A model generated the notes under the pieces. That model searched no databases. It was not told the origin of the DNA and worked only from the letters and a program-made list of their open reading frames with translations. A program made the position numbers and the translations under genes. Shown piece by piece: positions 43,794 to 52,660 of a stretch of 64,000 bases of DNA; the stretch's first letter is position 1, and each line of letters starts with the position of its first letter. This stretch comes from VXYL01 sp963666465 (GTDB lineage Bacteria; Pseudomonadota; Gammaproteobacteria; Pseudomonadales; Azotimanducaceae). The stretch covers positions 1,984,001 to 2,048,000 of the forward strand of contig OY762824.1 in assembly GCA_963666465.1 (NCBI GenBank). The letters run 5' to 3'.

Positions 43794-44037
43794 CTAGCCC
43801 GGATTACTCGTGAGTGCGCGTAGCGAGGGCGACGAGACGCCGCTGTGGCTGGGCGCGCACGCGTGCCAGGAGGCACGGAGTGGAGGAACCGACGCGCCCG
43901 TAGGGCGCGCAGGCATCAGCTGCGCACTATGTCGAGGGGGCCGGAGCGAACGTGTCCGCAGGACGCGCGAGTACCTGCACAGCCACAGCGAGTGGATCGT
44001 CGGCCGCAGTAGGGCACTCATGAATAATCCGGGCTAG
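43794..44037. mobile_element. 244-bp MITE-like element with 24-bp inverted ends
   Basis: The left end CTAGCCCGGATTACTCGTGA and the right end TCATGAATAATCCGGGCTAG form terminal inverted repeats with two mismatches in 24. No gene lies inside. The right end is shared, in reverse, with 24607-24677. The TAG stop of the AbiEii-like gene (44036-44034) lies within the right terminus, so the insertion truncated or redefined that gene's end. Confidence 0.65.
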
Positions 44038-44893
44038 CCGCGCTGGTCGAGGATTTCCACCAGCCGTGCCACGAAGCCCACGACGTCCGCCTGGATCTCG
44101 TCGTCGGGCATGCCGCCATTCAGGAAGGCCGCCGCCCGCCGGGGGCCGACCCCGTCATGGGCCAAGAAATCTTCCCTCAGCACACGCATCGCCGATTGCG
44201 TGTCCCGATCACGAAGCAACGGCCGAAGCCGGTCGGCAACGTCATCGACACCGTCGCCGTAGTTCCGAACCACGTAGTAGAGATCGTAGGCGTCCTTCTC
44301 CGCGCCGCGTTCACGAAAGGCGAGTGCCTTGAGGACGACGAACGCGGCCGGCCCGCAGACCCGCACGTTTCGCGTTGCCTGTTCGCCGGCGATGGTGCGC
44401 CCGGTCACCGGAACGGACACCGAATCCTCGAACGCGAGGTGCAGGCCCGGCACGATGACGGCGGCAAAGTCTGGCTCGATGTTCCGCAGCCGACCGCCTC
44501 GATCGCCCGGGAGGCTCGGCTGCACGAGAAAGTCGACGCCCACTCCCCCGTGCGCCGGGCTTGCCCGCCACCGCTGCCGCGTGGGGTTCCCCTGTCGTTC
44601 GCGTCGCACTCGAAGCCCGCGCTGCGCAGTCGTTCCGTCAGCGTGGAGTACAGTCCCGTGCCAAGCAGCTCGAGCGCGAGGCCGAGATCCACATCCGTCG
44701 TGCCGACGTGGGCACCAGCCACCCGGTCGTCGTCCGCGCCGGATCCGCCAATCAGCAGCGACGGCACCAGCCCGCCTACCAAGACCAGATCATCCATCAG
44801 ATCGCCGAGCTTCGTGGCGACATAGAGGCAGGTCGCACGCGCGTGCGCCGTAGTCTCCGGATCGTAGCCCTGCGCCGTCGTCGGTTTAGCCAT
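44034..44893 (-). pseudogene. AbiEii-like nucleotidyltransferase toxin, frameshifted
   Basis: From the ATG at 44893 the frame encodes ATCLYVATKLGDLMDDLVLV, GGLVPSLLIGGSGADDDRVA and TTDVDLGLALELL, the Gly-Gly plus DxD nucleotidyltransferase core of AbiEii/AbiGii toxins. At a C4 run (44589-44592) the sense continues in another frame (GVGVDFLVQPSLPGDRGGRL, FVVLKALAFRERGAEKDAYD, LYYVVRNYG) to the stop at 44034. The K..DAYDL motif is the usual C-terminal feature. A one-base indel in the G/C run explains it, either real or a read error. The stop lies in a mobile-element end. Confidence 0.72.
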
Positions 44894-45956
44894 CGCCAGC
44901 AGGCTCCTCCAGCAAGCCTCTCCTCAGCTCCACCGCCACGTCATCGGCACGCTCCGGATGGGCGAAAAGGTCGAGGTAGACCTGCACGGGCGCTACGCAG
45001 TGGATGCCATCCCGGGTCACGACACCCTGGAATACGCCTTCAGCATCGTCGGGCACGAGAAGCCAGACATTAGCCCCCCGCGCCGTCTCGCGGAAGGACA
45101 GGTCACGAAGGTCGTCGACAGCCGATTCGTCGTGGACATACACGCTTGCGGTCCGGAACGCGGCAAACCGCCCGATGCACCATGCTGCCGCAAGGCCCGT
45201 TGCGGCATACGGCGGCCTGTGCGGCCGGGCCTCGAGGGCGTCCGCCAGTCGCCGGATGAGTTCGGCGCCGTCCCGGGCCGGAACGTGGCCTTCGATACGC
45301 CGATGCCGCGTGAAGTCGTACTCGTCGCACCAGGCTCGCAGCAGGAGGTCCGGGTCCGTGACGCGGACGGCCCTGCCGTCCTTCTCGACGAGTCCCCCAT
45401 CGGCGAGATTGCGCACAAGACGGCTCACGTACCCGTCGTCCAACCCGGTGACTCTCGCAAGCATCCGCTGCGAATGAACCTCGCCGGGGTGCGTCAGCAG
45501 GTGCCGCACGATCCGGGAGGCCTTCGGCGCGAAACTCGATGCAGGCCTGCCGCGCCGTCTGAAACGGTTCGGCTTGCCCTCGATGTGAATCCGCAGGCCG
45601 GGCGCGCGGATGCTCGCGTTGCCCGACAGGTCCAGCCAGCTGCAGTCTTCCTCCGCGCACAGCTTTCGTCCGGTGGGTCCCATGAACGGAACCACTAGCA
45701 GGGGGACCACGGAATTCGGTAGCTCCCGCCCAACCTCCGAGGCGCGCGCCTTCAGGGACCGGACCGCGTAGTGCAGCGGGGCGGTCTGTGTTGCAATCCG
45801 ACACCCGACCATGAATGTCGCCTTGCCGGCATGCACCAACGCATCCGATGCACTTCCTGCGGACAAGACGGCGGCATCCAGGGAGCACGACTGCTCGACA
45901 AGCTCCTCAAGAAGCTTCAGAGCACGAGGTACCAAATCAGAATGCCGATGATCCAT
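44886..45956 (-). CDS. AbiEi-type antitoxin / winged-helix regulator
   Basis: 356 residues. The centre holds a winged helix-turn-helix (HSQRMLARVTGLDDGYVSRL, VRNLADGGLVEKDGR). The C-terminal domain ends VTRDGIHCVAPVQVYLDLFA followed by a helical tail, as in AbiEi-family antitoxins of type IV toxin-antitoxin systems. Such proteins repress their own promoter and counteract the nucleotidyltransferase toxin without direct binding. It overlaps the toxin gene by 8 nt. A perfect inverted repeat lies 17 nt upstream of its start, a likely operator. Confidence 0.75.
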   Translation of the reverse strand: MDHRHSDLVPRALKLLEELVEQSCSLDAAVLSAGSASDALVHAGKATFMVGCRIATQTAPLHYAVRSLKARASEVGRELPNSVVPLLVVPFMGPTGRKLCAEEDCSWLDLSGNASIRAPGLRIHIEGKPNRFRRRGRPASSFAPKASRIVRHLLTHPGEVHSQRMLARVTGLDDGYVSRLVRNLADGGLVEKDGRAVRVTDPDLLLRAWCDEYDFTRHRRIEGHVPARDGAELIRRLADALEARPHRPPYAATGLAAAWCIGRFAAFRTASVYVHDESAVDDLRDLSFRETARGANVWLLVPDDAEGVFQGVVTRDGIHCVAPVQVYLDLFAHPERADDVAVELRRGLLEEPAGDG

Positions 45957-45972
45957 ATTTGTCTAATAACCG

Positions 45973-45996
45973 TTATTTGACGAATCTGTCAAATAA
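45973..45996. promoter_or_regulatory. AbiEi operator-like inverted repeat
   Basis: TTATTTGAC-GAATCT-GTCAAATAA, 9-bp perfect arms, very AT-rich. A partly overlapping AATAAC-C-GTTATT lies at 45965-45977. The position just upstream of the AbiEi start fits negative autoregulation, as known for AbiE systems. Confidence 0.65.
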
Positions 45997-46149
45997 TGCA
46001 TTTTGCACAAGTCATCGCCGAGGGAGAAGGATGAGGGGGCGACTGACCCGAGCAGCGAAGGGCGAGCGCACCGGGTACGGTCCCCTCGTCCTCGCCCGCG
46101 GCTGGTCCGTCCTGGTTTGAGCTGTGGCCGTTCGTCGGCGGCCGCTCGC

Positions 46150-46244
46150 ATCGTCTCGGATTTCGCTCGCGCCGGCTGACGAAGCGGTGCCGCACATCAG
46201 CGCTGTGCGGCACAATGCGTGCGTGGCATCTTGACAGGCATCGG
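46150..46244. repeat. 95-bp direct repeat, copy 2 (displaced dehalogenase tail)
   Basis: Carries a second copy of the dehalogenase C-terminus coding sequence (IVSDFARAG and stop) with no gene in front of it, then the same 3' flank ending 8 nt before the sulfatase ATG at 46253. Four substitutions relative to 43642-43736. Confidence 0.88.
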
Positions 46245-46252
46245 GGATATCC

Positions 46253-48550
46253 ATGATCTACAAGCACCCGTCGGGTGAGCCGTTCGAGGGTCGGATTGGT
46301 CGGACGGTGTATGAGTCCGAACCGTGGTGGCCGGTTCCGCAAACCGGGAGCGGCAAGCCAAACGTCGTGCTGGTGGTGCTCGACGACACCGGCTTTTCGC
46401 ATTTTGGCTGCTACGGCTCGACGATCGAAACGCCGAACATCGATGCCTTGGCCGGCAATGGGCTGCGCTACGTCAACTTCCACACGACCGCGCTCTGCTC
46501 GCCGACGCGGGCGTGCCTGCTGACCGGGCGCAACCATCACGCCGTCGGGATGCGGGGCGTCTCCAACATGGACACGGGCTATCCGAACATGCGCGGCTTC
46601 CTGCCGCGGTCGGCGGCAACGGTGGCGGACGTGTTGCGCGGGGCGGGCTACGGCACCTACGCCGCCGGCAAGTGGCACCTGACGCCGATGGCAGAGTGCT
46701 CGGCCGCGGGGCCGTTCCACAACTGGCCTCTGCAGCGGGGATTCGACCGCTTCTACGGCTTCATGCAGGGCGAGACGGACCAGTTCTACCCCGAACTCAC
46801 CAGCGACAATCACCACATTGAAGCCGCGGCGCTGCCGGAATCGGGCTACCACGTGTCGGAGGATGTGGTGGAGAGGTCCATCGCCATGCTGCGCGACCAG
46901 ATTTCGCTCGTGCCCGAGCGCCCCTTCTTCCTTTATCTCGCCTTCGGCGCAACCCACTCTCCCCACCAGTCGCCGAAGGCCTACCGCGACAAGTACCGAG
47001 GCCGGTTCGATGCCGGGTGGGACGCGATACGGGCCGAATGGTTCGAGCGGCAGAAGGCCCTCGGCATCATCCCAGAAAGCACGGGCCTTGCACCCCTGAA
47101 TCCGGGCGTGAGGCCGTGGGACGAACTCTCCGCCGACGAACGCCAGTTCGCCGCCCGTCTGCAGGAAGCGTTCGCGGCACAGCTCGACCACACCGACGCG
47201 CAGATCGGCCGGCTGGTCGGGTTCCTCAGCGAGGTCGATCGACTCGACGACACGCTGCTCATCGTCATGTCAGACAACGGTGCCAGCCAGGAGGGAGGGC
47301 CGACGGGGGTCTTCGACGAAATGCGGTGGTTCAACGGCATGGAGGAAGACGTGGACGCGGCGGTAAGGCGACTCGACGACATCGGCGGTCCGGAGAGCCA
47401 CTCCAACATTCCGTGGGGTTGGTCGCAGGTGGGCAACACGCCGCTCAAGTGGTACAAGCAGAACACCCACGCAGGGGGCGTGCGGGACCCGCTGATCGTT
47501 CATTGGCCAAAAGCCCTTGAGGTGCAAGGGAACGGCGAAGGCGGGGGCGCCATCCGCAAGTCGTTCTGCCACGCCATCGACATCATGCCGACGATCCTCG
47601 AGCTCACCGGCACCGAGGCGCCCGAGGAGTTCCACGGCGTCGCGCAGATGCCGCTGCATGGCGCCTCGCTGGCCCCGACCCTGGCTTCGGCCGATGCCAA
47701 GCCGGGGCGATCCGTGCAGTACTTCGAAATGCTGGGCCATCGCGGCATCTGGCAAGACGGCTGGAAGGCGGTGGTGCGCCACGTGCCAGGCACTTCCTGG
47801 GACGAGGACGACCAGTGGGAGCTCTATCACCTGGACGAGGACTTCTCCGAAACCAACGACCTCGCCGAGGAGCAGCCCGAGCGCCTGCAGGCGATGATCG
47901 AGCTTTGGTGGCAAGAGGCCAAGATGCACGGCGTCCTGCCGCTCGACGACCGGCCCGCGGCACAGACGTTCCGCTCCGCCCGGCGGCCGGGGCTGCCGAC
48001 GGCGCGGGACCTGTTCGTGTACTACCCACCCGTGTCCCACATCGTCTCGGATGCCTGCCCCTCGGCCGCGCGCGGCTGGAGGACCGAGGTGGAACTCGTG
48101 CACCCCGACACGGGCGGCGACGGCGCGCTGGTGAACCGCGGCACGATCAACTCGGGATTCGCCCTTTACATCCAGGGCGGCCGCCTGCAGTTCGACTACA
48201 ACTGCTTCCACGCGCACACGAAGGTCGTGGCACCGAAGGAGCTCGGCGGCGGCGCGCATGTGGTGGCGGTTGAAGTCGAGCGTCTGCCGGAGCGACGGGC
48301 CGCCGTGCGACTGCTGATCGACGGCGAGGTCGTGGCGGAAGGCAACATCCCCCGCCTGCTCGGAATGCTGTCCAGCACCGGCATGGACCTGGGACGCGCA
48401 ATCGCGCCGGTCAACCGCGACTACCAGCCACCCTTCGCCTACCCCGGCGAGATCGGCAAGGTGACCTTCGCGCTTGCGAGCCGACCGACCGAACAGGACA
48501 AGCGCGCCGACGCCGAACGCCAGGCACGTGCCGCCATGGCCCGGCAATAG
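46253..48550 (+). CDS. Cytoplasmic-type arylsulfatase with C-terminal sandwich domain
   Basis: 765 residues without an evident signal peptide. NVVLVVLDDTGFSHFGCYGS provides metal ligands and LCSPTRACLLTGRNHHAVGM the C-x-P-x-R signature (Cys about 82), with Thr where Ser is usual, as in this large-arylsulfatase subgroup. KWHLTPMAECSAAGPFHNWP and VMSDNGASQEGGPTG follow. After about residue 560 comes a beta-rich extension (LVNRGTINSGFALYIQGGRL, QFDYN) like a lectin-type sandwich. It hydrolyses sulfate esters, substrate unknown. It probably once followed the dehalogenase gene directly, before the AbiE cassette entered. Confidence 0.9.
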   Translation: MIYKHPSGEPFEGRIGRTVYESEPWWPVPQTGSGKPNVVLVVLDDTGFSHFGCYGSTIETPNIDALAGNGLRYVNFHTTALCSPTRACLLTGRNHHAVGMRGVSNMDTGYPNMRGFLPRSAATVADVLRGAGYGTYAAGKWHLTPMAECSAAGPFHNWPLQRGFDRFYGFMQGETDQFYPELTSDNHHIEAAALPESGYHVSEDVVERSIAMLRDQISLVPERPFFLYLAFGATHSPHQSPKAYRDKYRGRFDAGWDAIRAEWFERQKALGIIPESTGLAPLNPGVRPWDELSADERQFAARLQEAFAAQLDHTDAQIGRLVGFLSEVDRLDDTLLIVMSDNGASQEGGPTGVFDEMRWFNGMEEDVDAAVRRLDDIGGPESHSNIPWGWSQVGNTPLKWYKQNTHAGGVRDPLIVHWPKALEVQGNGEGGGAIRKSFCHAIDIMPTILELTGTEAPEEFHGVAQMPLHGASLAPTLASADAKPGRSVQYFEMLGHRGIWQDGWKAVVRHVPGTSWDEDDQWELYHLDEDFSETNDLAEEQPERLQAMIELWWQEAKMHGVLPLDDRPAAQTFRSARRPGLPTARDLFVYYPPVSHIVSDACPSAARGWRTEVELVHPDTGGDGALVNRGTINSGFALYIQGGRLQFDYNCFHAHTKVVAPKELGGGAHVVAVEVERLPERRAAVRLLIDGEVVAEGNIPRLLGMLSSTGMDLGRAIAPVNRDYQPPFAYPGEIGKVTFALASRPTEQDKRADAERQARAAMARQ

Positions 48551-48652
48551 AACGAGTCGCCGGCGCCGCTTCGCCCCTTCGCCCTGGCTTGGCCCGGTTT
48601 GCTTGCGGCGTCGGTTAGCCTTAACTTCAGTTGTGCCCTCGGGGAGCGACTG

Positions 48653-50908
48653 ATGCAGATGGAGCGGCAGATCGCTGCCGCGCTCGGGCTCGCCGCTCTG
48701 GTCTGGGTCGCAGTCGCCTATGCCGACCAGGCGCGCCACTTGCCGGACGCGCCGCCCACTCCAGCCGAGGTGTGTTCCGACTGCCACCCGGCCCAGTTCA
48801 AGGCGTGGCGTGGGTCGGATCATTTCCAATCCATGCGCGTTGCGGACTACGACGCCGTGCTCGGCGACTTCTCGGATGTGCGCGTGACCTTCCACGGCAT
48901 CGAGAGCCGCTTCTTCCGGGCCGGAGACGAGTACCGCGTGGAGACTGTCGGTGCATCCGGCGAGCCCGGCGTGTTTCCGATGCGCTACACGTTCGGTTGG
49001 CGACCCCTGCAGCAGGTTCTTCTTGACGCCGGCGATTCCGGGTTGCAGGCGTTCGATGTCGCGTGGGACGCCAGAGCCGCCGCGCACGGCGGACAGCGAT
49101 GGTTCCACCTGCAGCCGGACGAGGCGGTCGCGCCGGGGCACCCGTTGTTCTGGACTGGACACGCCATGCACTGGGGGAGTCAGTGCGCGTCCTGCCATTC
49201 CACCAACGTAACCAAGTCGACGGCCGACTCTGGCCGCGTCGACACGGGCTACGCGGCGGTCAACGTCACTTGCGAGGCCTGCCACGGCACGGCGGCGGCC
49301 CATGTCCGCCACGCCAGCGCCGGAACCGTCGGCGGCGTGCCCCACGCCGGCTTCCAGGACGGACCTTCGCCGCCCATCGTGTGGCGCCTCGCGCCCGGCG
49401 AGCGGATCGCGACACCCGACAAGCCGGGCGACTCCCGCGAAATCGACCAGTGCGGGGGCTGCCATGCGCTGCGCATGCCGCTGGTGGCCGATGCCCGGGG
49501 CAAGGCGTTCCACGACGCCTATCGCATCGAACTGGTGGACGGTCTGCATTACTTCCCCGACGGGCAGATTCGCGAGGAGGTGTTCGTCCTCGGCTCCTTC
49601 CTGCAAAGCCGGATGCATGCCCGGGGCGTCACCTGCGGCAACTGCCACGATCCGCACAGCGGCAATCTGGTGGCGGAAGGCAACGTCTGCCTGCAGTGCC
49701 ATCGCGCCGCCGGCTACGATGTCCCCACACACCACCACCACGCGGCCGGCGCGCCGGGCAGCGCCTGCATCGACTGCCACATGCCGGCGCGTACCTACAT
49801 GGGTGTCGATCCGCGCCGCGACCATGCCTTTCCGATCCCGCGCCCTAGCCTCTCGGCCGAGTTCGGCGTGCCGAACGCCTGCACGGGTTGCCACGAGGAT
49901 CGGTCGGATGCGTGGGCGCAAAACAAGCTGCGCGATTGGGGCTTCGCGGAAAGGGACCATTGGGCGCGCCTGTTCTGGCGCCTGCGCCGCGGCGATCCCG
50001 CTGCTGCGGATGCCTTGCAGGCGTTGGTTGGCGGCGACGCGCCGCCGATGGTCAAGGCCGGTCTCTTGGCGCAGGCAGCCACGTTGCCGGCGCCCAGAAC
50101 GCGGGCGCTTCTGGAGCTTGGACTGGGTGACTCGGAGCCGTTGGTGCGGCGGGGGGCCGTGGCCGGCGCACAAGGTCAGCCGCCGCTTGCGCGATGGCGC
50201 CTGCTCGCGCCCCACATGCGGGACCCTGTCGCAAGCGTGCGCTTCGAGGTCGCGGCGGCGCTTGCCGACATCGTCCCGGCGGTGCCGGCCAACCTGCAGG
50301 CAGCGACACGCGACCTCTTCGCCGAGCAGCGACAGCTACTTGCGCCGACCGCCGACCTCGCACAGACGCAGAGAACGCTCGGGAACCTGGAGGATTGCCT
50401 CGGCAACTCAGCATCCGCACGGGTCGCCTTTCAACGCGCCTTGGAGATCGATCCAACCTCCGTGCCGGCCCTGGTGGACTACGCCGACTTCCTGCAACGA
50501 CAGGGCGACGAACGCGAGGCCGGCGAACTGCTGGCACGCGCCGTCGCCATGGCGCCGGACAGCCCCATGGCCAACGTGGCGTACGGACTGCACTTGGTCC
50601 GCGACGGACGCCGCCGCGAAGCGCTGGCACCGTTGGCGAAGGCAGCCGCGACACCGGATGCGTCGGCCCGCTTCCTGTACATCCACGCCGTGGCGCAGCA
50701 TTCCCTCGGCCAACGCGCCGCCGCCCTCGAAACCCTGCGCACCGGTATCGAACGCTGGCCTTGGGACGCGGACCTTCTGTCCACCTTGGTGATCTACCTG
50801 GGCAACCCGCAATCCCCGGAAACCCGGCGCCACCTCGCAACACTGGCCGAAGTCGGAACCGACCTCCCCCACATCCGCGCCTTGCTCGACTACCGCACCG
50901 TTCGCTAG
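48653..50908 (+). CDS. Octaheme c-type cytochrome with TPR domain
   Basis: About 751 residues from the ATG at 48653 (GGGGAG 7 nt upstream), with a signal peptide ending near VAVAYADQ. Eight CxxCH heme-binding motifs occur: CSDCH, CASCH, CEACH, CGGCH, CGNCH, CLQCH, CIDCH and CTGCH. After them come HEAT-like helices and a C-terminal TPR region (AFQRALEIDPTSVPALVDYA, ELLARAVAMAPDSPMANVAY). The N-terminal layout resembles NrfA/hydroxylamine-type multiheme cytochromes, but no catalytic CxxCK is seen. A periplasmic electron-transfer or redox-enzyme role is likely. It follows the sulfatase by about 100 nt on the same strand. Confidence 0.88.
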   Translation: MQMERQIAAALGLAALVWVAVAYADQARHLPDAPPTPAEVCSDCHPAQFKAWRGSDHFQSMRVADYDAVLGDFSDVRVTFHGIESRFFRAGDEYRVETVGASGEPGVFPMRYTFGWRPLQQVLLDAGDSGLQAFDVAWDARAAAHGGQRWFHLQPDEAVAPGHPLFWTGHAMHWGSQCASCHSTNVTKSTADSGRVDTGYAAVNVTCEACHGTAAAHVRHASAGTVGGVPHAGFQDGPSPPIVWRLAPGERIATPDKPGDSREIDQCGGCHALRMPLVADARGKAFHDAYRIELVDGLHYFPDGQIREEVFVLGSFLQSRMHARGVTCGNCHDPHSGNLVAEGNVCLQCHRAAGYDVPTHHHHAAGAPGSACIDCHMPARTYMGVDPRRDHAFPIPRPSLSAEFGVPNACTGCHEDRSDAWAQNKLRDWGFAERDHWARLFWRLRRGDPAAADALQALVGGDAPPMVKAGLLAQAATLPAPRTRALLELGLGDSEPLVRRGAVAGAQGQPPLARWRLLAPHMRDPVASVRFEVAAALADIVPAVPANLQAATRDLFAEQRQLLAPTADLAQTQRTLGNLEDCLGNSASARVAFQRALEIDPTSVPALVDYADFLQRQGDEREAGELLARAVAMAPDSPMANVAYGLHLVRDGRRREALAPLAKAAATPDASARFLYIHAVAQHSLGQRAAALETLRTGIERWPWDADLLSTLVIYLGNPQSPETRRHLATLAEVGTDLPHIRALLDYRTVR

Positions 50909-51203
50909 GGCTCCGGCTAGGAGTTCTCGCAGCCAGTTGGCTGCGCCGACGCGCAGGGAACTGGGTGCGAGTCTAGTTGCGTCGGCGTTGGATGTAAGGT
51001 GGTCGCGCTGGACGCGAGGCCTCGCAGGCACTGGTGTGCTCGGACCCGTCTAGGAGTTTGGCCCGAACCGTGATCGGCGTTTTGGCGCTGGTGGCGCGGC
51101 GGCGCGGCTGGCGCGGCCTGTCGGTTGCGACCCCGTATGCAAGAATGAACGTCCCGCCGCGGTCTCGTCCAGCGCGACCTTTGACGATGGTGGAGGATTT
51201 GAG
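50909..51203. other. Leader and left flank of the IS110 element
   Basis: No gene is recognised. The segment probably contains the left end of the IS110-type element, but I cannot define its boundary, since IS110 elements have weak or no terminal repeats. Confidence 0.35.
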
Positions 51204-52541
51204 ATGGCTGGCAAGGCCGCGGCTTTGGAAGTGCTGCACCCCGACTGCGCGGGGATCGACGTGGGCAAGCGCAAGCACTGCGTGGCGGTGGACGGAGCGC
51301 GGTTCGAACGGCCGGTGCGGCACTTCGGGACGTTCACGCGCGACCTGGAGGCAATCGCCGAGTGGCTGTCTTCGCGCGGCGTTCGCCAGGTGGCGATGGA
51401 ATCGACGGGCGTGTACTGGATACCGCTGTTCGAGGTGCTCGATCGTGCCGGCTTCGAGGTGCACCTGGTGAACCCGCGGGCGACGCAGCAGGTCAGCGGG
51501 CGCAAGAGCGACGTGCGGGACTGTCAGTGGATCCGCCAGCTGATGAGCCACGGGCTGCTGCGCGGCGCGTTCCGCGTGTCCGACGAGACCTGTCCGATGC
51601 GCTCGTACGCGCGCCAGCGCGAACAGCTCGTCCGCGACCGCAGCCGGTCGGTGCAGCGGATGCAGAAGGCGCTGACGCTGATGAACGTGCAGCTGGACAA
51701 TGTGCTGAGCGACATCATGGGCAAGACCGGCCAGCTGATCGTGCGCGCCATCGTCGCGGGCAAGCGGGACGGGGCCGTGCTGGCCGAGTTCCGCGACCGT
51801 CGCTGCAAGGCGGACGCGGCGACCGTCGCGGCCAGCCTGCGCGGCAACTGGCGTGACGAGCACCTGTTCGCGCTGGCGCAGGCGCTGGCGCGCCACGACA
51901 TGCTGGAGGAACAGATCGAGGCCTGCGAGGCGCGCATCGACGCCGAACTCGACAAGCTGGCGCGGGAGGGCGGGGACGAGCCGCCGGACGACAGGGGGAC
52001 GCGCAAGGGCCGCGAGCGCGCCCTGCGCGAACGACTGCGCAGGATGCTCGGCGTCGACCTGACGGCCATGCCCACCGTCGGCGTGGAGACGGCACTGACG
52101 CTCGCGGCCGAAGTCGGGGCGGACCTGTTGCGCTTCCCGACCGCGGCCTACTTCTGCTCGTGGCTCGGCCTGGCGCCGGGGACCCGCATCAGCGGCGACA
52201 GGCGCCTCGGCGGCCCGCCAGCGAGACGCACCAACCGGCTCGGCCAGGCGTTGCGCATGGCGGCTAGCACCGCCCGCAACAACAAGACCGCCCTCGGCGC
52301 AGCGCATCGCCGGCGCCTCGCCCGTACCCTCGCGCTCGCTCCATCGAATCCCCGAACGTCTCAAGGCCAGCTACGCAGCAGGGAGCCCGGAAAACGTCCA
52401 ATATCTGCCCACCATGACCCGGGCGTCCAAGACCTACTGACCGCTGACGTGCCGCGCGTCAAACGCCATATGGGCCATTGCGTACGCCGAGGGCGGATCG
52501 CGGAATGCCGGCGCCGCTTTGCGCACTTGATATTCTCGTGA
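51204..52541 (+). mobile_element. IS110-family transposase, C-terminus replaced
   Basis: The DEDD domain is intact: GIDVGKRKHCVAV, AMESTGVYWIP and KSDVRDCQWI hold the acidic residues. The Transposase_20 part reads MPTVGVETALTLAAEVGADL, YFCSWLGLAPG and RMAASTARNNKTALGA, including the conserved Ser. From about 52312 similarity ends and about 75 unrelated Pro/Arg-rich residues run to 52541, so about 50 native residues and the right end are missing. IS110 enzymes act with a bridge RNA encoded in the element ends. This copy is probably immobile. It lies directly upstream of the Avs-like gene. Confidence 0.85.
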
Positions 52542-52660
52542 GCCATGCGTTCGGTCCAGCCATCTGATGCAATCCCGACGGCTTTCGGCACCTTTGTCCC
52601 GCCGGGAACCGGTGGTCGCGTTGCCGCTCCCGTGTTCATCCGAGCGAAGCGTTAGTTGCC

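Noticed and set aside
47270..50215. 981-codon minus-strand frame across the sulfatase and cytochrome genes
   Set aside because: Spans two well-supported plus-strand genes with no family signature of its own.
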